Notes: generated from the letters alone by a model not told the origin. A DNA stretch of 64,000 nt from DATFVJ01 sp963727015 (GCA_963727015.1 CAVSEV010000013.1:496001-560000); one strand, 5' to 3'; positions 16,687-25,940 are shown, counted from the stretch's first letter. Numbers and translations: made by a program.

Positions 16687-16770
16687 GGGCACCTGGCCAC
16701 GCCGACGGGCACCTGGCCACGCCGACGGGCACCTGGCCACGCCGACGGGCACCTGGCCACGCCGACGGGC
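16687..16770. repeat. 20-bp tandem repeat (about 4 units) between rpsB and tsf
   Basis: Unit GGGCACCTGGCCACGCCGAC, repeated about four times with essentially no divergence, then a partial unit. It lies in the 364-bp rpsB-tsf spacer, where a short leader is normally found. The rest of the spacer shows no gene. Confidence 0.9.
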
Positions 16771-16834
16771 TCCTGGTAGCAGCGAGGTTCCGCGGGCGCC
16801 CGGTGGGCCCACCGGACCCGCGGCTCCGCGCGGC

Positions 16835-17974
16835 CTACATCTCGGGCCCTGCGTCCGGCTCAGCCGTCTCTCCTGTGGCAGCTTGCTCGCTAGCCTCGCT
16901 GTGGTCACCGGCTTTCCCCGTACTGCCGCCTGCCGAATCCTGGGCAACTTCGCCCGCTTCCACGCCGCCCGCCGCTTCCGCAGCGGCAGCCACCGCACCG
17001 GAGCCTGCCAGGCCTGCCACCGGGCCCGCGCCTGGCGCCGGCGCTCCCGTCTCCGGCGCGGCCGTGCCTGGCGCGGCCGTGTCTGGCGCGGCCGTGCCTG
17101 GCGCTCCCGTGTCTGGCGCGGCCGACCCCGTTTGCACGTTCCCGTTGGCGTCCGGGCCTTCCCCGGCCTCGGGCGGAGTTCCCTCGAGCAGCTCGCGCTC
17201 CCATTCGGCCAGCGGCTCCTCGACGCCGATTTCGGCCCCGGCCACATCGACTTGCGGCTTCTCCTCGCCTATCGCAGCCCCGGCCCGGGCGATCAGGCCA
17301 TCCGCCACCGCGTCCGCGACAACACGCGTCAGCAGCGCAACGCTCCTGATCGCATCGTCATTCCCCGGGATCGGGTAGGTGACCTCGTCCGGGTCACAGT
17401 TGGTGTCCAGAATCGCTACAACTGGGATACCAAGCTTGCGTGCCTCGCTGACGGCGATGTGCTCCTTCTTGGTGTCGACCACCCAGACGGCGCTCGGCAC
17501 CCGCGACATGTCGCGGATGCCGCCGAGGGTCCGGTCGAGCTTGTCGCGCTCACGCTTGAGGTGCAGTAGCTCCTTCTTCGTCATGCCAGAGCCAGGGACA
17601 TCGTCGAAATCGATCTCCTCGAGCTCCTTGAGCCGCTGCAGCCGCTTGAACACGGTGGAGAAGTTCGTGAGCATGCCGCCAAGCCAGCGCTGGTTGACAA
17701 ACGGCATCCCGACCCGACGCGCCTGTTCGGCGATCGCCTCCTGAGCCTGCTTCTTGGTGCCGACGAAAAGCACGGAACCGCCGTGCGCGACGGTCTCCTT
17801 CACGAATTCGTAGGCGGTGTCGATGTAGTCGAGCGATTGCTGGAGGTCGATGATGTAGATGCCGTTGCGCTCAGCGAAGATGAAGCGCTTCATCTTCGGA
17901 TTCCAGCGGCGAGTCTGGTGACCGAAATGAACGCCGCTCTCGAGCAGCTGCCTCATGGTGACAACGGGTGCCAT
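16835..17974 (-). CDS. rpsB: 30S ribosomal protein S2 with a long low-complexity C-terminal tail
   Basis: The S2 core starts at the ATG at 17974 (MAPVVTMRQLLESGVHFGHQTRRWNPK), preceded by AAAGGGA. The frame is open further upstream, but nothing there resembles S2. Core motifs include 'FIFAERNGIYIIDLQQSL', 'VLFVGTKKQAQEAI' and 'VVAILDTNCDPDEV'. After about residue 260 comes a tail of about 120 residues, rich in Ala, Gly, Pro and acidic residues, with repeated APDTGAPGTA-type units. That is longer than most S2 tails. It heads the rpsB-tsf-pyrH-frr-cdsA block. Confidence 0.95.
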   Translation of the reverse strand: MAPVVTMRQLLESGVHFGHQTRRWNPKMKRFIFAERNGIYIIDLQQSLDYIDTAYEFVKETVAHGGSVLFVGTKKQAQEAIAEQARRVGMPFVNQRWLGGMLTNFSTVFKRLQRLKELEEIDFDDVPGSGMTKKELLHLKRERDKLDRTLGGIRDMSRVPSAVWVVDTKKEHIAVSEARKLGIPVVAILDTNCDPDEVTYPIPGNDDAIRSVALLTRVVADAVADGLIARAGAAIGEEKPQVDVAGAEIGVEEPLAEWERELLEGTPPEAGEGPDANGNVQTGSAAPDTGAPGTAAPDTAAPGTAAPETGAPAPGAGPVAGLAGSGAVAAAAEAAGGVEAGEVAQDSAGGSTGKAGDHSEASEQAATGETAEPDAGPEM

Positions 17975-18230
17975 GCCCGCAGTCCCTTTCTCTCGTGCGG
18001 CGCGCCGCCGAGGCGCGGCCGCTTCCCGGTTTCTTCCTGGCGCCCGTGCGCACCTGACCGCCAGAACCTGCTGCTCGACGGACCGAGAGGTGTGTCCCAC
18101 TAGTGCCGGTCCGGGGACCGGATAGCGGGCGGGCGCGCGAATTAGGCCATTAAGAGCCGTCGGCCAGTCTACCGGCTCTGGCATGGGGATAGGGTCGGGA
18201 CACCCGGCTAGCCCTGCACGCGCACTGGAA
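17975..18230. other. rpsB upstream region
   Basis: Probably holds the rpsB promoter and leader. An open frame continues from rpsB to about 18457, but it lacks a start signal and any family resemblance. No gene supported. Confidence 0.4.
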
Positions 18231-18352
18231 ACTGTGCCCACACTGGAAACAGTGCCCCCACACCTGAAACAGCCTGCCGCATTGGACACTCTGTGCCCAC
18301 ACTGGACACACCGTGCCCACACTGGACACACCGTGCCCACACTGGAAACTGC
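18231..18352. repeat. About 20-bp repeat array (GTGCCCACACTGGA-type)
   Basis: Five to six imperfect copies of a unit around GTGCCCACACTGGACACACC. The first copies are degenerate and the last ones nearly identical. Noncoding. Confidence 0.75.
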
Positions 18353-18363
18353 GGGCACAGCCG

Positions 18364-18645
18364 TTCGGGCGCCTGCGGACGTGCCCGCTGGCTGGGAGGC
18401 CGACCCCGATGGGCACGGCGGAGGCCCGCAGGCAGGGAGACCGACCCCGATAGGCACGGCGGAGGCCCGCGGGCTGGGAGACCAACCCCCGATGAACCCG
18501 GCGCAGGCCCGGACAGGGAGACCGAGCCCCGATGAACCCGGCGCAGGCCCGGACAGGGAGACCGACCCCCGATGAACCCGGCGCAGTCCCGGACAGGGAG
18601 ACCAACCCCCGATGAACCCGGCGCAGGCCGCGGGCAGGCAGGCCG
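18364..18645. repeat. About 40-bp repeat array (six units)
   Basis: Six tandem units of about 39-41 bases built on GGGAGACCGACCCCCGATGAACCCGGCGCAGGCCCGGACA. The first two are an older variant (GATGGGCACGGCGGAGGCCC), the last four nearly identical. Noncoding. Confidence 0.85.
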
Positions 18646-18747
18646 ACCGACCGGCGTGTTCCGCGGGCTGAGTAGCGTAAGCGCCCGCAGCAACGCCTTG
18701 AACAGGTATTCACCACCATCATGATCCTGAACGGCTGCCGCGGGGGC

Positions 18748-18843
18748 GGCACAGAGCTACCGTGGGGCGACACAGAGCTACCGCGCGGGGCGACACAGAG
18801 CTACCGCGGGGCGACACAGAGCTACCGCAGGGCGACACAGTCA
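18748..18843. repeat. About 21-bp repeat array (CACAGAGCTACCGC units)
   Basis: Four to five units of GCGACACAGAGCTACCGCGG, with small length differences. Noncoding. It lies 50 bases before the 67-bp element at 18890. Confidence 0.8.
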
Positions 18844-18889
18844 CGAGCGTGCTCAAGCCCCAATCTGGCCGTTACTTGCCTCCCGCGTT

Positions 18890-18956
18890 CAAGATCCCTT
18901 CTCGTGTTAACCTGCCCGCGCTATTTGCGGGAAACTCAACATGGTTGCGGATCATG
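18890..18956 (+). repeat. 67-bp dispersed element, copy 1
   Basis: This 67-bp stretch aligns without gaps to the reverse complement of 37274-37340, with 58 of 67 bases identical by hand alignment. The ends are inverted repeats (CAAGATCC here, CATGATCC in the other copy, against GGATCATG). The middle can fold as CCCGC-GCTATTT-GCGGG. Size, inverted ends and dispersal suggest a miniature mobile or extragenic palindromic element. Confidence 0.7.
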
Positions 18957-19124
18957 GGCCGGTCCGACGGGTGCTTAGCCGGAACCTGCGCGACTGGCGC
19001 GTCAGGAATACGTCTTGCCACCCCTCCTGACGGTAAAGAACGCGATCTCGACGAGCTTTACGCTTCGTGCGGCCCGCGCTGGGTTGCCGGCCGTAGCCGG
19101 TGCGTGAGGCTCGTCGTACTTCAG

Positions 19125-19370
19125 CCCGGGACTTCAGGCACAGGGCTTCAGGCGCGTGTACTTCAGGCACGTGGGCTTCGGGCGCGGCCGCGTCGCCACG
19201 TGGGCTTCAGGCACGGGGCTTCAGGCTTCAGGCATCGGATTTCAAGCCCGCGGGCTTCAGACTGCGGGCTTCAGACCGCGGGCCTCAGACCGCGGGCCTC
19301 AGACCGCGGGCTTCATGCACATGGGCTTCAGGCACATGGGCTTCAGGCTGCGGGCTTCAGGCCCGCGGGT
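19125..19370. repeat. GGGCTTCAGGCACG-type irregular repeat array at the 3' end of xerC
   Basis: More than ten short irregular units (about 11-21 bases) built on GGGCTTCAG, mixed with GACCGCGGGC. The array runs into the last codons of xerC (stop at 19357). Noncoding apart from that overlap. Confidence 0.75.
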
Positions 19371-20457
19371 GCGCCTGGCGGTAGCTTCCGATCAACCGCT
19401 CGGGCGAGACGTGGGTGTAGATCTGTGTCGTGGCCAGTGATGCATGACCAAGGATCTCCTGCACACTCCGCAGGTCGGCGCCCCCCTCAAGCAGGTGAGT
19501 CGCCGCCGCGTGGCGCAACCCATGCGGCCCAGAATCGGGCGCTTCAGGAACCGAGGCAAGTGCCGCGTGCACGATGCGGCGGGCGACCCGCGGATCCAGG
19601 CGGCCGCCGCGCGCCCCGAGCAAGAGGGCGGAACCACTAAGCCCGTTGACGAGTAGGGGGCGACCTACCCTGCACCACCGGTCGACCGAGCGCAGGGCTG
19701 GCACCCCGACGGGAACCGTGCGCTGCTTGCCTCCTTTGCCAAGCACCCGGACGGTCCTGCGCTGCGGATCCACATCGGGCAGATCGAGGCCGCACAGCTC
19801 GCCCACCCGGATTCCGGTGGCGTACAACAACTCGAGGACCGCCTCGTCCCTTAGCGTAGTCGCCGACTCCCCAGCGTGCGCGGCTGCTTGCCCGAGGACC
19901 GCCGCCATGTCGCACGCCGTAGCCACATGCGGAATCCGGCGCCGGGTCTTCAGGGTGCCGAGCAACGGCCCGGGATCGGCGGCGAGCCAGCCACGCCGAT
20001 GCGCGAACCTGGTAAATGTCCGGACCGCTGCGCCGCGTCTGGCCAGCGTCGATCTCGCCTGGCCGCTGGCGTGCTGCCGAGCCAGCCAGCTACGGATGAG
20101 TCCAATCCCGACGTCATTCGGCCCGTCCGCACCCGCCCGCCACGCGTGCGCCAGCATCGACCGTGCGTCACCAAGGTAGGCCCGGACCGTGTGGCTGGAA
20201 AGCCCGCGCTCTGCCGCCAGGAACGTTTCGAAAGCTGCGAGGCACGCCTCGAAGGTCGCAGACAGCGGGCCGCCTATCCTCGCTGAGTCGGCTGGCTCTG
20301 TAGCCGACGGCGCGGCCGGCCTGAATAGCGGCCGGCCCAGCACCGCCCGGCCGCCCGGCAGGCCCAGCGGCGCCCGACGGCGCGGCCGACGGGGCTGTGC
20401 CGGGTTCTGCGGCCGGCGGGGCCGCCGCCGGCGCGGCCGCCGCGGGCCGCGCTGCAC
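19357..20457 (-). CDS. xerC: XerC-type tyrosine recombinase
   Basis: The catalytic core covers about the last 300 residues. An N-terminal SAM-like DNA-binding domain ('AAFETFLAAERGLSSHTVRAYLGDARSML') precedes the catalytic domain, with Arg in 'ATGIRVGELCGL', Lys in 'LGKGGKQRTVPV', H-x-x-R in 'HGLRHAAATHLL', His in 'LGHASLATTQIYTH' and the nucleophile Tyr in QIYTH. It resolves chromosome dimers, or could be an integrase. The true start is uncertain. The track from dprA's stop (TTG at 20941) runs through an Ala/Pro repeat but enters the core in the wrong frame, while the core's own frame has only an Arg/Pro-rich lead-in. A start near the GTG before LGRPLFRPAAP is possible. Confidence 0.85.
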   Translation of the reverse strand: MQRGPRRPRRRRPRRPQNPAQPRRPRRRAPLGLPGGRAVLGRPLFRPAAPSATEPADSARIGGPLSATFEACLAAFETFLAAERGLSSHTVRAYLGDARSMLAHAWRAGADGPNDVGIGLIRSWLARQHASGQARSTLARRGAAVRTFTRFAHRRGWLAADPGPLLGTLKTRRRIPHVATACDMAAVLGQAAAHAGESATTLRDEAVLELLYATGIRVGELCGLDLPDVDPQRRTVRVLGKGGKQRTVPVGVPALRSVDRWCRVGRPLLVNGLSGSALLLGARGGRLDPRVARRIVHAALASVPEAPDSGPHGLRHAAATHLLEGGADLRSVQEILGHASLATTQIYTHVSPERLIGSYRQAHPRA

Positions 20458-20559
20458 CCGATTCTGCGGCGGGCGGGGCCGTCGCGCGCCGGGCTGCCGC
20501 GGGCCGGGCCGTCGCGGGCGGGGCTGCCGCGAGCGGGGCCGCCGCGGGCCGGGCTGGAC

Positions 20560-20890
20560 CCGATTCTGCGGCGGGCGGCGGCGCGGCGGGCGGCGCCGTG
20601 GCGGGCGGGGCTGTACCCGATTCTGCGGCGGGCGGCGGCGTGGCGGGCGGCGCCGTGGCGGGCGGGGCTGTACCCGATTCTGCGGCGGGCGGCGGCGCGG
20701 CGGGCGGCGCCGTGGCGGGCGGGGCTGTACCCGATTCTGCGGCGGGCGGCGGCGCGGCGGGCGGCGCCGTGGCGGGCGGGGCTGTACCGGATTCTGCGGC
20801 CGCGGGCCGGGCCGCCACGGGCCGGGCTGTACCCGATTCTGTGGCGGGCGGGGCTGTACCCGATTCTGCGGCGGGTGGCGGCGTGGCGGG
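20560..20890. repeat. 57-bp tandem repeat between dprA and xerC
   Basis: About four close copies of a 57-base unit, flanked by shorter degenerate ones. In one minus-strand frame it encodes a 19-residue unit of the type PPAAESGTAPPATAPPAA. The unit length is a multiple of three, so copy-number change keeps the frame, and all three frames stay open. It may encode an N-terminal linker for XerC, but the frame does not match. Confidence 0.85.
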
Positions 20891-20937
20891 CGGCGGGAAG
20901 GTCACACGCGCCACCGTGCGCCGCTGCGGCTGCGCAG

Positions 20938-22119
20938 TCAAGCACCGTCCTTGCCCGCGAGCCGCCAGCCGCGCGGCCCGCGCGCGACGAATCCTCCAGC
21001 CGCCAGCAGGCCGAGGCGGCTCAGCGTGGTGTCTAGGGCCACGCCCGCGGATACCGCGATTGTCGCGGGTCCCGCACCACCCCGGGCGGGTACCGCTTCC
21101 AGGACCCGCGTTGTGAGCGGATCAAGCTCGGCCGCCGCGATGACCGGGCCAGGCCCGGTCAGGTGCTCGCCCACATAGCCGACGTCTTCAAGCACGTCCT
21201 CTGGGCTGGTCACGCACACGGCGCCCCACTCTCGCATGATCCAGTGGCAACCAGTGGAGCAATCGGACGTGACGGGCCCAGGCACCGCCATGAGCGGCCG
21301 GCACAGATCCCTGGCATGCCTGGCGGTACTCAGCGCGCCGCTACGACGGCGCGCTTCGACGACAACGGTGCCCCGGCTCAAAGCCGCTATCACCCTGTTC
21401 CTCGCGAGGAACCTGGTCCGAGTGGGATTGCGCCCCGGCGGCCATTCGCTGACGAGCAGGCCCTGTGCGACGATGCCGGCGAACATATCGTGGTTGCCCT
21501 GCGGGTATGGGGTGTCGACACCGCTCGCCAGGATGGAAATCGTGATCCCCTCCGCGGCGAGAGCGCCCCGATGCGCGGACCCGTCGATCCCGTACGCACC
21601 TCCCGATACGACCGCCCAGCCCCGGCTGGCCAGACCTGCGGCAAGTTCTGCCGACACGTGGGAGCCGTAAGCAGTGGCGGCGCGAGCGCCCACGACCGAC
21701 ACTGACCGCAGGCAACTGTGCCGCAAGTCCGCGCTTCCTCGCAGCCAGAGGGCATACGGCCGGGCATCTCCGAGAATGTCGAGCTGTGTCGGCCACTCCG
21801 GCTCCCCAGGGCAGACCAGCCGGATTCCGGCCGCTTCGGCGGCCCGCAGATCATGTTCGCCAGGAATCTCGGCCAGCCTGGCTCGCCAGTTCCGCATCGA
21901 CCGGCCGACCGCTGCTGCGAGCCTGTTGTCCTGATCACCCCCGGCCGCCAGTTGCGCGGGAATGCGGCCTGTCTTGATAGCGGCGACAACGTCCTCCGGA
22001 CCGGACGTTCGAAGCAGAGCGCCGGCGGCATTGTCACCAGGTTCCACGAGGTAGGTCAGCGCGGCACGGGCCAGGCGCTGCGCGTCAGCCGGATTTCTCA
22101 TTGCGTCACGCCTAGCCAC
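20938..22119 (-). CDS. dprA: DNA-processing protein DprA
   Basis: 393 aa. It loads RecA on incoming single-stranded DNA. The Rossmann-like DprA domain carries 'YPEWPTQL'-like and 'VSVVGARAATAYGSHVSAELAAGLASRGWAVVSGGAYGIDGSAHRGALAAEGITISILASGVDTPYPQGN', with 'ARNRVIAALSRGTVVVEARRRSGALSTARHARDLCRPLMAVPG' after it. A winged-helix-like C-terminus follows. The start overlaps the end of yifB by 22 bases, so translation is coupled, as in the common yraN-yifB-dprA operon. Confidence 0.95.
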   Translation of the reverse strand: MARRDAMRNPADAQRLARAALTYLVEPGDNAAGALLRTSGPEDVVAAIKTGRIPAQLAAGGDQDNRLAAAVGRSMRNWRARLAEIPGEHDLRAAEAAGIRLVCPGEPEWPTQLDILGDARPYALWLRGSADLRHSCLRSVSVVGARAATAYGSHVSAELAAGLASRGWAVVSGGAYGIDGSAHRGALAAEGITISILASGVDTPYPQGNHDMFAGIVAQGLLVSEWPPGRNPTRTRFLARNRVIAALSRGTVVVEARRRSGALSTARHARDLCRPLMAVPGPVTSDCSTGCHWIMREWGAVCVTSPEDVLEDVGYVGEHLTGPGPVIAAAELDPLTTRVLEAVPARGGAGPATIAVSAGVALDTTLSRLGLLAAGGFVARGPRGWRLAGKDGA

Positions 22120-23816
22120 AGACCGAGTGCGTATCCGGTCTCGTCCGCGGTGGGCCGCGCCCTACCGGCCAGATCAGCCAGGGTCCATGAAACCCGCAGG
22201 ACGCGGTCGACCCCTCGGGCGCTGATCTGGCCGAGTTCCATCGCGCGCTCGACCCGTGCGAGAGCACCGGACGCCGGTGGGAACCTGCGCCGCAGCTCGC
22301 TGCCCGGGATCTGTGCGTTGAGCCGCCACGGGGTACCCGCAAGCCGGTAGGCAACACGTTCACGCGCCAGCTCGACGCGCTTGGCTACGGTCGCGCTGCT
22401 TTCCGCGAATCGCCGGTCGCTTAGCAGCTCTGCCCTGCTGACAGGAAGGAGCTCGACCTTGACGTCGACGCGATCGAGCAGCGGGCCAGATAACCGGCCC
22501 AGGTATCTGCGCCTGGCCATGGGGGTACAGGTGCAGACCGCTTTCGGCCCGGCAGCACGCGCGCACGGGCACGGGTTGGCCGCAAGCACGAGCGTGAACC
22601 TGGCGGGAAAACGCGCCGTCAGCCCAGAGCGCGCCACGACAACCTCGCCTGACTCCAACGGCTGGCGCAGGGCATCGAGCACGTCACGACTGAATTCGGG
22701 TGCCTCATCAAGGAAGAGCACCCCGAGGTGAGCGAGTGATACAGCGCCCGGCCGGATGATTCCGCTTCCGCCACCGACGATCGCCGCCTTGGTGGCGGTG
22801 TGGTGAGGCCCGCAAAACGGTGGCTCTGTGACGAGCGGGCGGCCAGGCGGCAGCGTGCCTGCCACCGAATGCACGGATGTCACCTCAAGCGAGGCCGCAA
22901 GGTCCAGACGGGGAAGGACAGTCGGAAGCCGCTCCGCGAGCATCGTCTTGCCCGCCCCTGGCGGCCCGAGCATCGACAGGTGATGACCTCCGGCCGCGCA
23001 GATCTCGACTGCCCGTCGTGCGACTGGCTGGCCGAGCACGTCGGCGAGGTCGAGGGACGTCTGGTCCTTTGACGTGACCAGGCTGGCACCCATCCCGGGT
23101 ACCGCCCTGGCTTGCGGCTCTGGCGGACTGCCGCCGGGTTGGCCGGCCGCGGTTCCGCCGCATTGCGCCCGGCCGGCTCCGGCTCGCCCGGGACTCCACG
23201 GACCGCCCACCGCGCCCCGGTCAGGGCTCGCGACCCAGTGAGGTGATCCGGGAAATGTTCCGCCCTCGATGACCTCCACTGGCTCGCTTCCCGCTGGACA
23301 CCGCTCTCCCCGCAGGTGGGCGAGCAAGGCTGCGAGTGAGGGTACGGCCAGCACCCGGATGCCCGGCATCAGCGCCGCTTCTGGAGCATTCATCCGCGGC
23401 ACCGCCACGGTGGTGAAGCCAGCGCCTGCGGCGCTCGCGGTGGCTGGCAGGACGCCGCGCACCGTTCGCAGGCGGCCGTCCAGACCGAGTTCGCCCATGA
23501 GCACAAGCCCCGCAAGCGCGGTGAGCGGTAGCGCACCAGCCGCCGCCATTATCGCCGCGGCGATGCTGAGATCGAAGCCACTGCCCCGTTTCGGCAGGCT
23601 GGCCGGGGACAACCCGACTGTGATCTTGCGTTGCGGCCATTCCTGGCCGCTGTTCACGATCGCCGACCGAATCCGGTCGCGCGCTTCTCGTAGCGCCGTA
23701 TCTGGGAGACCTACGAGCAGGAGCCCAACCAGGCCATTGGCGATATCGGCCTCAACTTCGACCGTGTGGCCTTCTACACCGACGAGCGCGATCGAGTAGG
23801 TACGGGCGAGCGGCAT
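22098..23816 (-). CDS. YifB-family Mg-chelatase-like AAA+ ATPase (ComM-like)
   Basis: 572 aa. An N-terminal Lon-protease-like ChlI domain (about 1-180) precedes an AAA+ domain with Walker A 'GPPGAGKTMLAERLP' and 'GVLFLDEAPEF' as Walker B, and a C-terminal Mg-chelatase domain. ComM/YifB helicases promote branch migration during natural transformation, which fits the dprA neighbour. A Pro/Gly-rich insert of about 60 residues (around 195-250) separates the first two domains. The ATG follows the yraN stop directly. Confidence 0.93.
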   Translation of the reverse strand: MPLARTYSIALVGVEGHTVEVEADIANGLVGLLLVGLPDTALREARDRIRSAIVNSGQEWPQRKITVGLSPASLPKRGSGFDLSIAAAIMAAAGALPLTALAGLVLMGELGLDGRLRTVRGVLPATASAAGAGFTTVAVPRMNAPEAALMPGIRVLAVPSLAALLAHLRGERCPAGSEPVEVIEGGTFPGSPHWVASPDRGAVGGPWSPGRAGAGRAQCGGTAAGQPGGSPPEPQARAVPGMGASLVTSKDQTSLDLADVLGQPVARRAVEICAAGGHHLSMLGPPGAGKTMLAERLPTVLPRLDLAASLEVTSVHSVAGTLPPGRPLVTEPPFCGPHHTATKAAIVGGGSGIIRPGAVSLAHLGVLFLDEAPEFSRDVLDALRQPLESGEVVVARSGLTARFPARFTLVLAANPCPCARAAGPKAVCTCTPMARRRYLGRLSGPLLDRVDVKVELLPVSRAELLSDRRFAESSATVAKRVELARERVAYRLAGTPWRLNAQIPGSELRRRFPPASGALARVERAMELGQISARGVDRVLRVSWTLADLAGRARPTADETGYALGLWLGVTQ

Positions 23817-24209
23817 CTAGCCCACCCCCCGGACATGCTCGATCGCATAGTTGCCGCCAGCGTCGCGAGTTAGCCCGACAGCATCGATCCTGATCCGGTC
23901 GAACACGATGCCGTGGGCTGAAATCCAGCGGACAGCCAGGCGCCTGAGCCTCAGCCTCTTCTGCCGCGTGATCGCTTCGAGTGGCGTGCCGTAACGGGTT
24001 CCCGAGCGCGTCTTGACCTCGCATACCACCAGCGTGCGGCGCTCAGCAGCGACGATGTCCAGTTCGCCGTCCGCGCACCGCCAGTTACGGCTCAGTACCC
24101 GCAGGCCTGCCGCCTCCAGAAAGCCTGCGGCCAACTCCTCGCCTTGCCTGCCAAGGGCATCCTTGGGATGCAATGCCACCACCTCCGCTTTCAACGATGA
24201 CGGCAGCAA
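23817..24209 (-). CDS. UPF0102 / YraN endonuclease-fold protein
   Basis: 130 aa. The Holliday-resolvase-like fold of UPF0102 is shown by 'LGRQGEELAAGFLEAAGLRVLSRNWRC', 'GELDIVA' and 'VVCEVKTRSG' with the D-(E)-x-K nuclease residues. Its cellular role is not firmly known. First gene of the yraN-yifB-dprA set, with its stop abutting the yifB start. Confidence 0.92.
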   Translation of the reverse strand: MLPSSLKAEVVALHPKDALGRQGEELAAGFLEAAGLRVLSRNWRCADGELDIVAAERRTLVVCEVKTRSGTRYGTPLEAITRQKRLRLRRLAVRWISAHGIVFDRIRIDAVGLTRDAGGNYAIEHVRGVG

Positions 24210-24625
24210 CAGGGACGAGAGCCGGTACGACGAGAGCTGTGGACGGCGGACGGTGGCGGCATTCTCCTGTGGGTACTGCGGCCAAAATGTCGGACCCCTG
24301 TGCTACCAGCGCGTGGGACGCGCTGTTTGCCGCTGGCGGGGCCCGCGCAGCCGTTAAGCATCTGCGGGAAACTTCCGCGGCGCTAAACGACCGCTCTCGC
24401 AGCTAGGCTGCGGCAGCTAGCGAGCCCGCAAGCCCAGGGAAGCCAGCTGCTGCCAGGAAACGTGGCGGGCGGAACCCGCCTCGGGTCACCCAGGTCCGCT
24501 GCCTCCTGGAAACCGCGCGGCCTGCAATGCTTTGCCCGCCTGACCGCCGGCCTTGAGCCGGGCTAGCCGTTTGTCTTGTGGAATGTGCGCGGGCACCAAT
24601 CACGCCCCGCTTGACGCGTCGATTC
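24210..24625. other. Gene-free spacer
   Basis: About 415 bases between the DUF2469 gene stop and yraN. Short open frames only, without ribosome-binding sites or domains. It must carry the yraN promoter. No clear site seen. Confidence 0.4.
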
Positions 24626-24955
24626 CTAGGTCGGGAATCCCGGCTTGTCCTCTGGAAGCTCCAAGTCGCTTTGCGCGAGTTCCTCGACGTTCACGTCCTT
24701 GAAGGTGACGACCCGCACATTCTTCACAAACCGCGCTGGCCTGTACATGTCCCACACCCAGGCGTCCTGCATCGTGACCTCGAAGAACACCTCACCGTTG
24801 TCGGCCGTCCGCACGTTGAGGTCGACCTCGTTGGTGAGATAGAAACGGCGCTCGGTCTCGACCACATGGGTGAACAGCCCGACCACGTCGCGATACTCGC
24901 GGTAGAGCTGCAACTCCATCTCGGTCTCGTATTTCTCGAGATCCTCTGCGCTCAT
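24626..24955 (-). CDS. DUF2469 family protein
   Basis: 109 aa, matching in full the short acidic actinobacterial DUF2469 family: 'MSAEDLEKYETEMELQLYREYRDVVGLFTHVVETERRFYL...', then 'VEVTMQDAWVWDMYRPARFVKNVRVVTFKDVNVEEL'. The function is unknown, but the gene almost always sits by rnhB and yraN, as here. GGAGGGG lies just upstream of the ATG at 24955. Confidence 0.93.
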   Translation of the reverse strand: MSAEDLEKYETEMELQLYREYRDVVGLFTHVVETERRFYLTNEVDLNVRTADNGEVFFEVTMQDAWVWDMYRPARFVKNVRVVTFKDVNVEELAQSDLELPEDKPGFPT

Positions 24956-24982
24956 GGTGTCCCCTCCGATCAGGCGGCCAGC

Positions 24983-25940
24983 CTAGAAGGCGCCGGAAGT
25001 CTCTTCCGCCAGATCCGCCCTGGCCGCGAAGCCAGCCCCGTTGGCTGCACCGCCAGCGGCGGGCACGCCAATCCTGGCACCATCGACAGTGCAGGCCACG
25101 TCCGCCATCCCTCCATTGTCCGGCATCGGCCGCGCGCCCGCGTCGCGCCGCTGGATCGCGCACATTACGTTCACGTAGCTGAATCGGTGCTCCGGGCAGG
25201 GACCGTGCTCGGCGAGCGCCTGGGTGTGCCGCCTTGTCGAGTAACCCTTGTGCTCGGCGAAATCGTACGCCGGGTACCGGTCATGCAGCTTCGTCATGAT
25301 CCGGTCTCTGGTCACCTTCGCCACCACAGAGGCGGCGGCGACACAGGCAGCGACCTGGTCTCCCTTCCACATCGCCAGCGCCGGGACCGTCAGACCGCCG
25401 ACCGGGAAGCCGTCGGTGAGCACATACCCGGGGCGGCAGGAAATGCCGGCCAGGGCCCGGCGCATGCCGGCGATGTTGCATACGTGCAGCCCCAGACGGT
25501 CGATCTCGCCAGGGGGGATTACCACCGTGTGCCAGGACAGCGCATTAGCCACAACTTCACGGTAAACCTGCTCCCTTACGGCTGGGGTGAGGGCCTTGGA
25601 GTCAGCTAGCTGCGCCACCGGCGGATCCGGACGTGGGAAACACCACGGCCGCGACCACGAGGGGACCCGCGCACGCGCCCCGCCCGGCTTCGTCGATGCC
25701 AGCTATCGGGGCAAGGCCCGCGCGAGCCAGCACGCGCTCGTACCCGGACAGACCGGCTCCCCGGCGCGGCGTGTATCCCGGCGGTCGCAGCACGGATCGG
25801 CTGGGCGGGCAGGCCGGCACGGCCATGGCATGGTCCGCGAGCGCGTCGGCCGCCGGCCTCCCCCGGGAGGGATCCGAGATCATCCTGGTATCAGCGTCAG
25901 GGACAACACCGGGTGCCGTCTGCGGCAAAACATCCGCCAC
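24983..25940 (-). pseudogene. rnhB: Ribonuclease HII, split by a one-base frameshift
   Basis: RNase HII cuts RNA in RNA-DNA hybrids. The N-terminal part (start perhaps ATG 25826) carries 'IAGIDEAGRGACAGPLVVAAVVFP' with the first Asp/Glu pair, and stops at about 25602. The rest lies in another frame from about 25618: 'VAQLADSKALTPAVREQVY', 'YVLTDGFPVGGL' and 'AEHKGYSTRRH'. All four active-site acidic residues are present across the two parts. Deleting one G in CCGGTGG (about 25618-25624) restores a continuous frame. This is either a sequencing error or a genuinely broken gene. The C-terminus ends 27 bases before the DUF2469 gene. Confidence 0.85.

Noticed and set aside
15256..16779. 507-aa plus-strand open frame opposite pyrH and tsf
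   Set aside because: Shadow of the minus-strand pyrH and tsf genes, Arg/Pro rich.
17975..18457. N-terminal extension of S2 to 18457
   Set aside because: The family start at 17974 has a ribosome-binding site. The upstream codons are repeat-derived and unlike any S2.
19357..20457. Integrated mobile element driven by the tyrosine recombinase
   Set aside because: The recombinase sits in the conserved dprA-rpsB chromosomal position expected for XerC. No att repeats, phage or plasmid genes flank it.
20274..20945. Second Ala/Arg-rich open frame across the 57-bp repeats
   Set aside because: It is a by-product of a repeat unit divisible by three. No family similarity.
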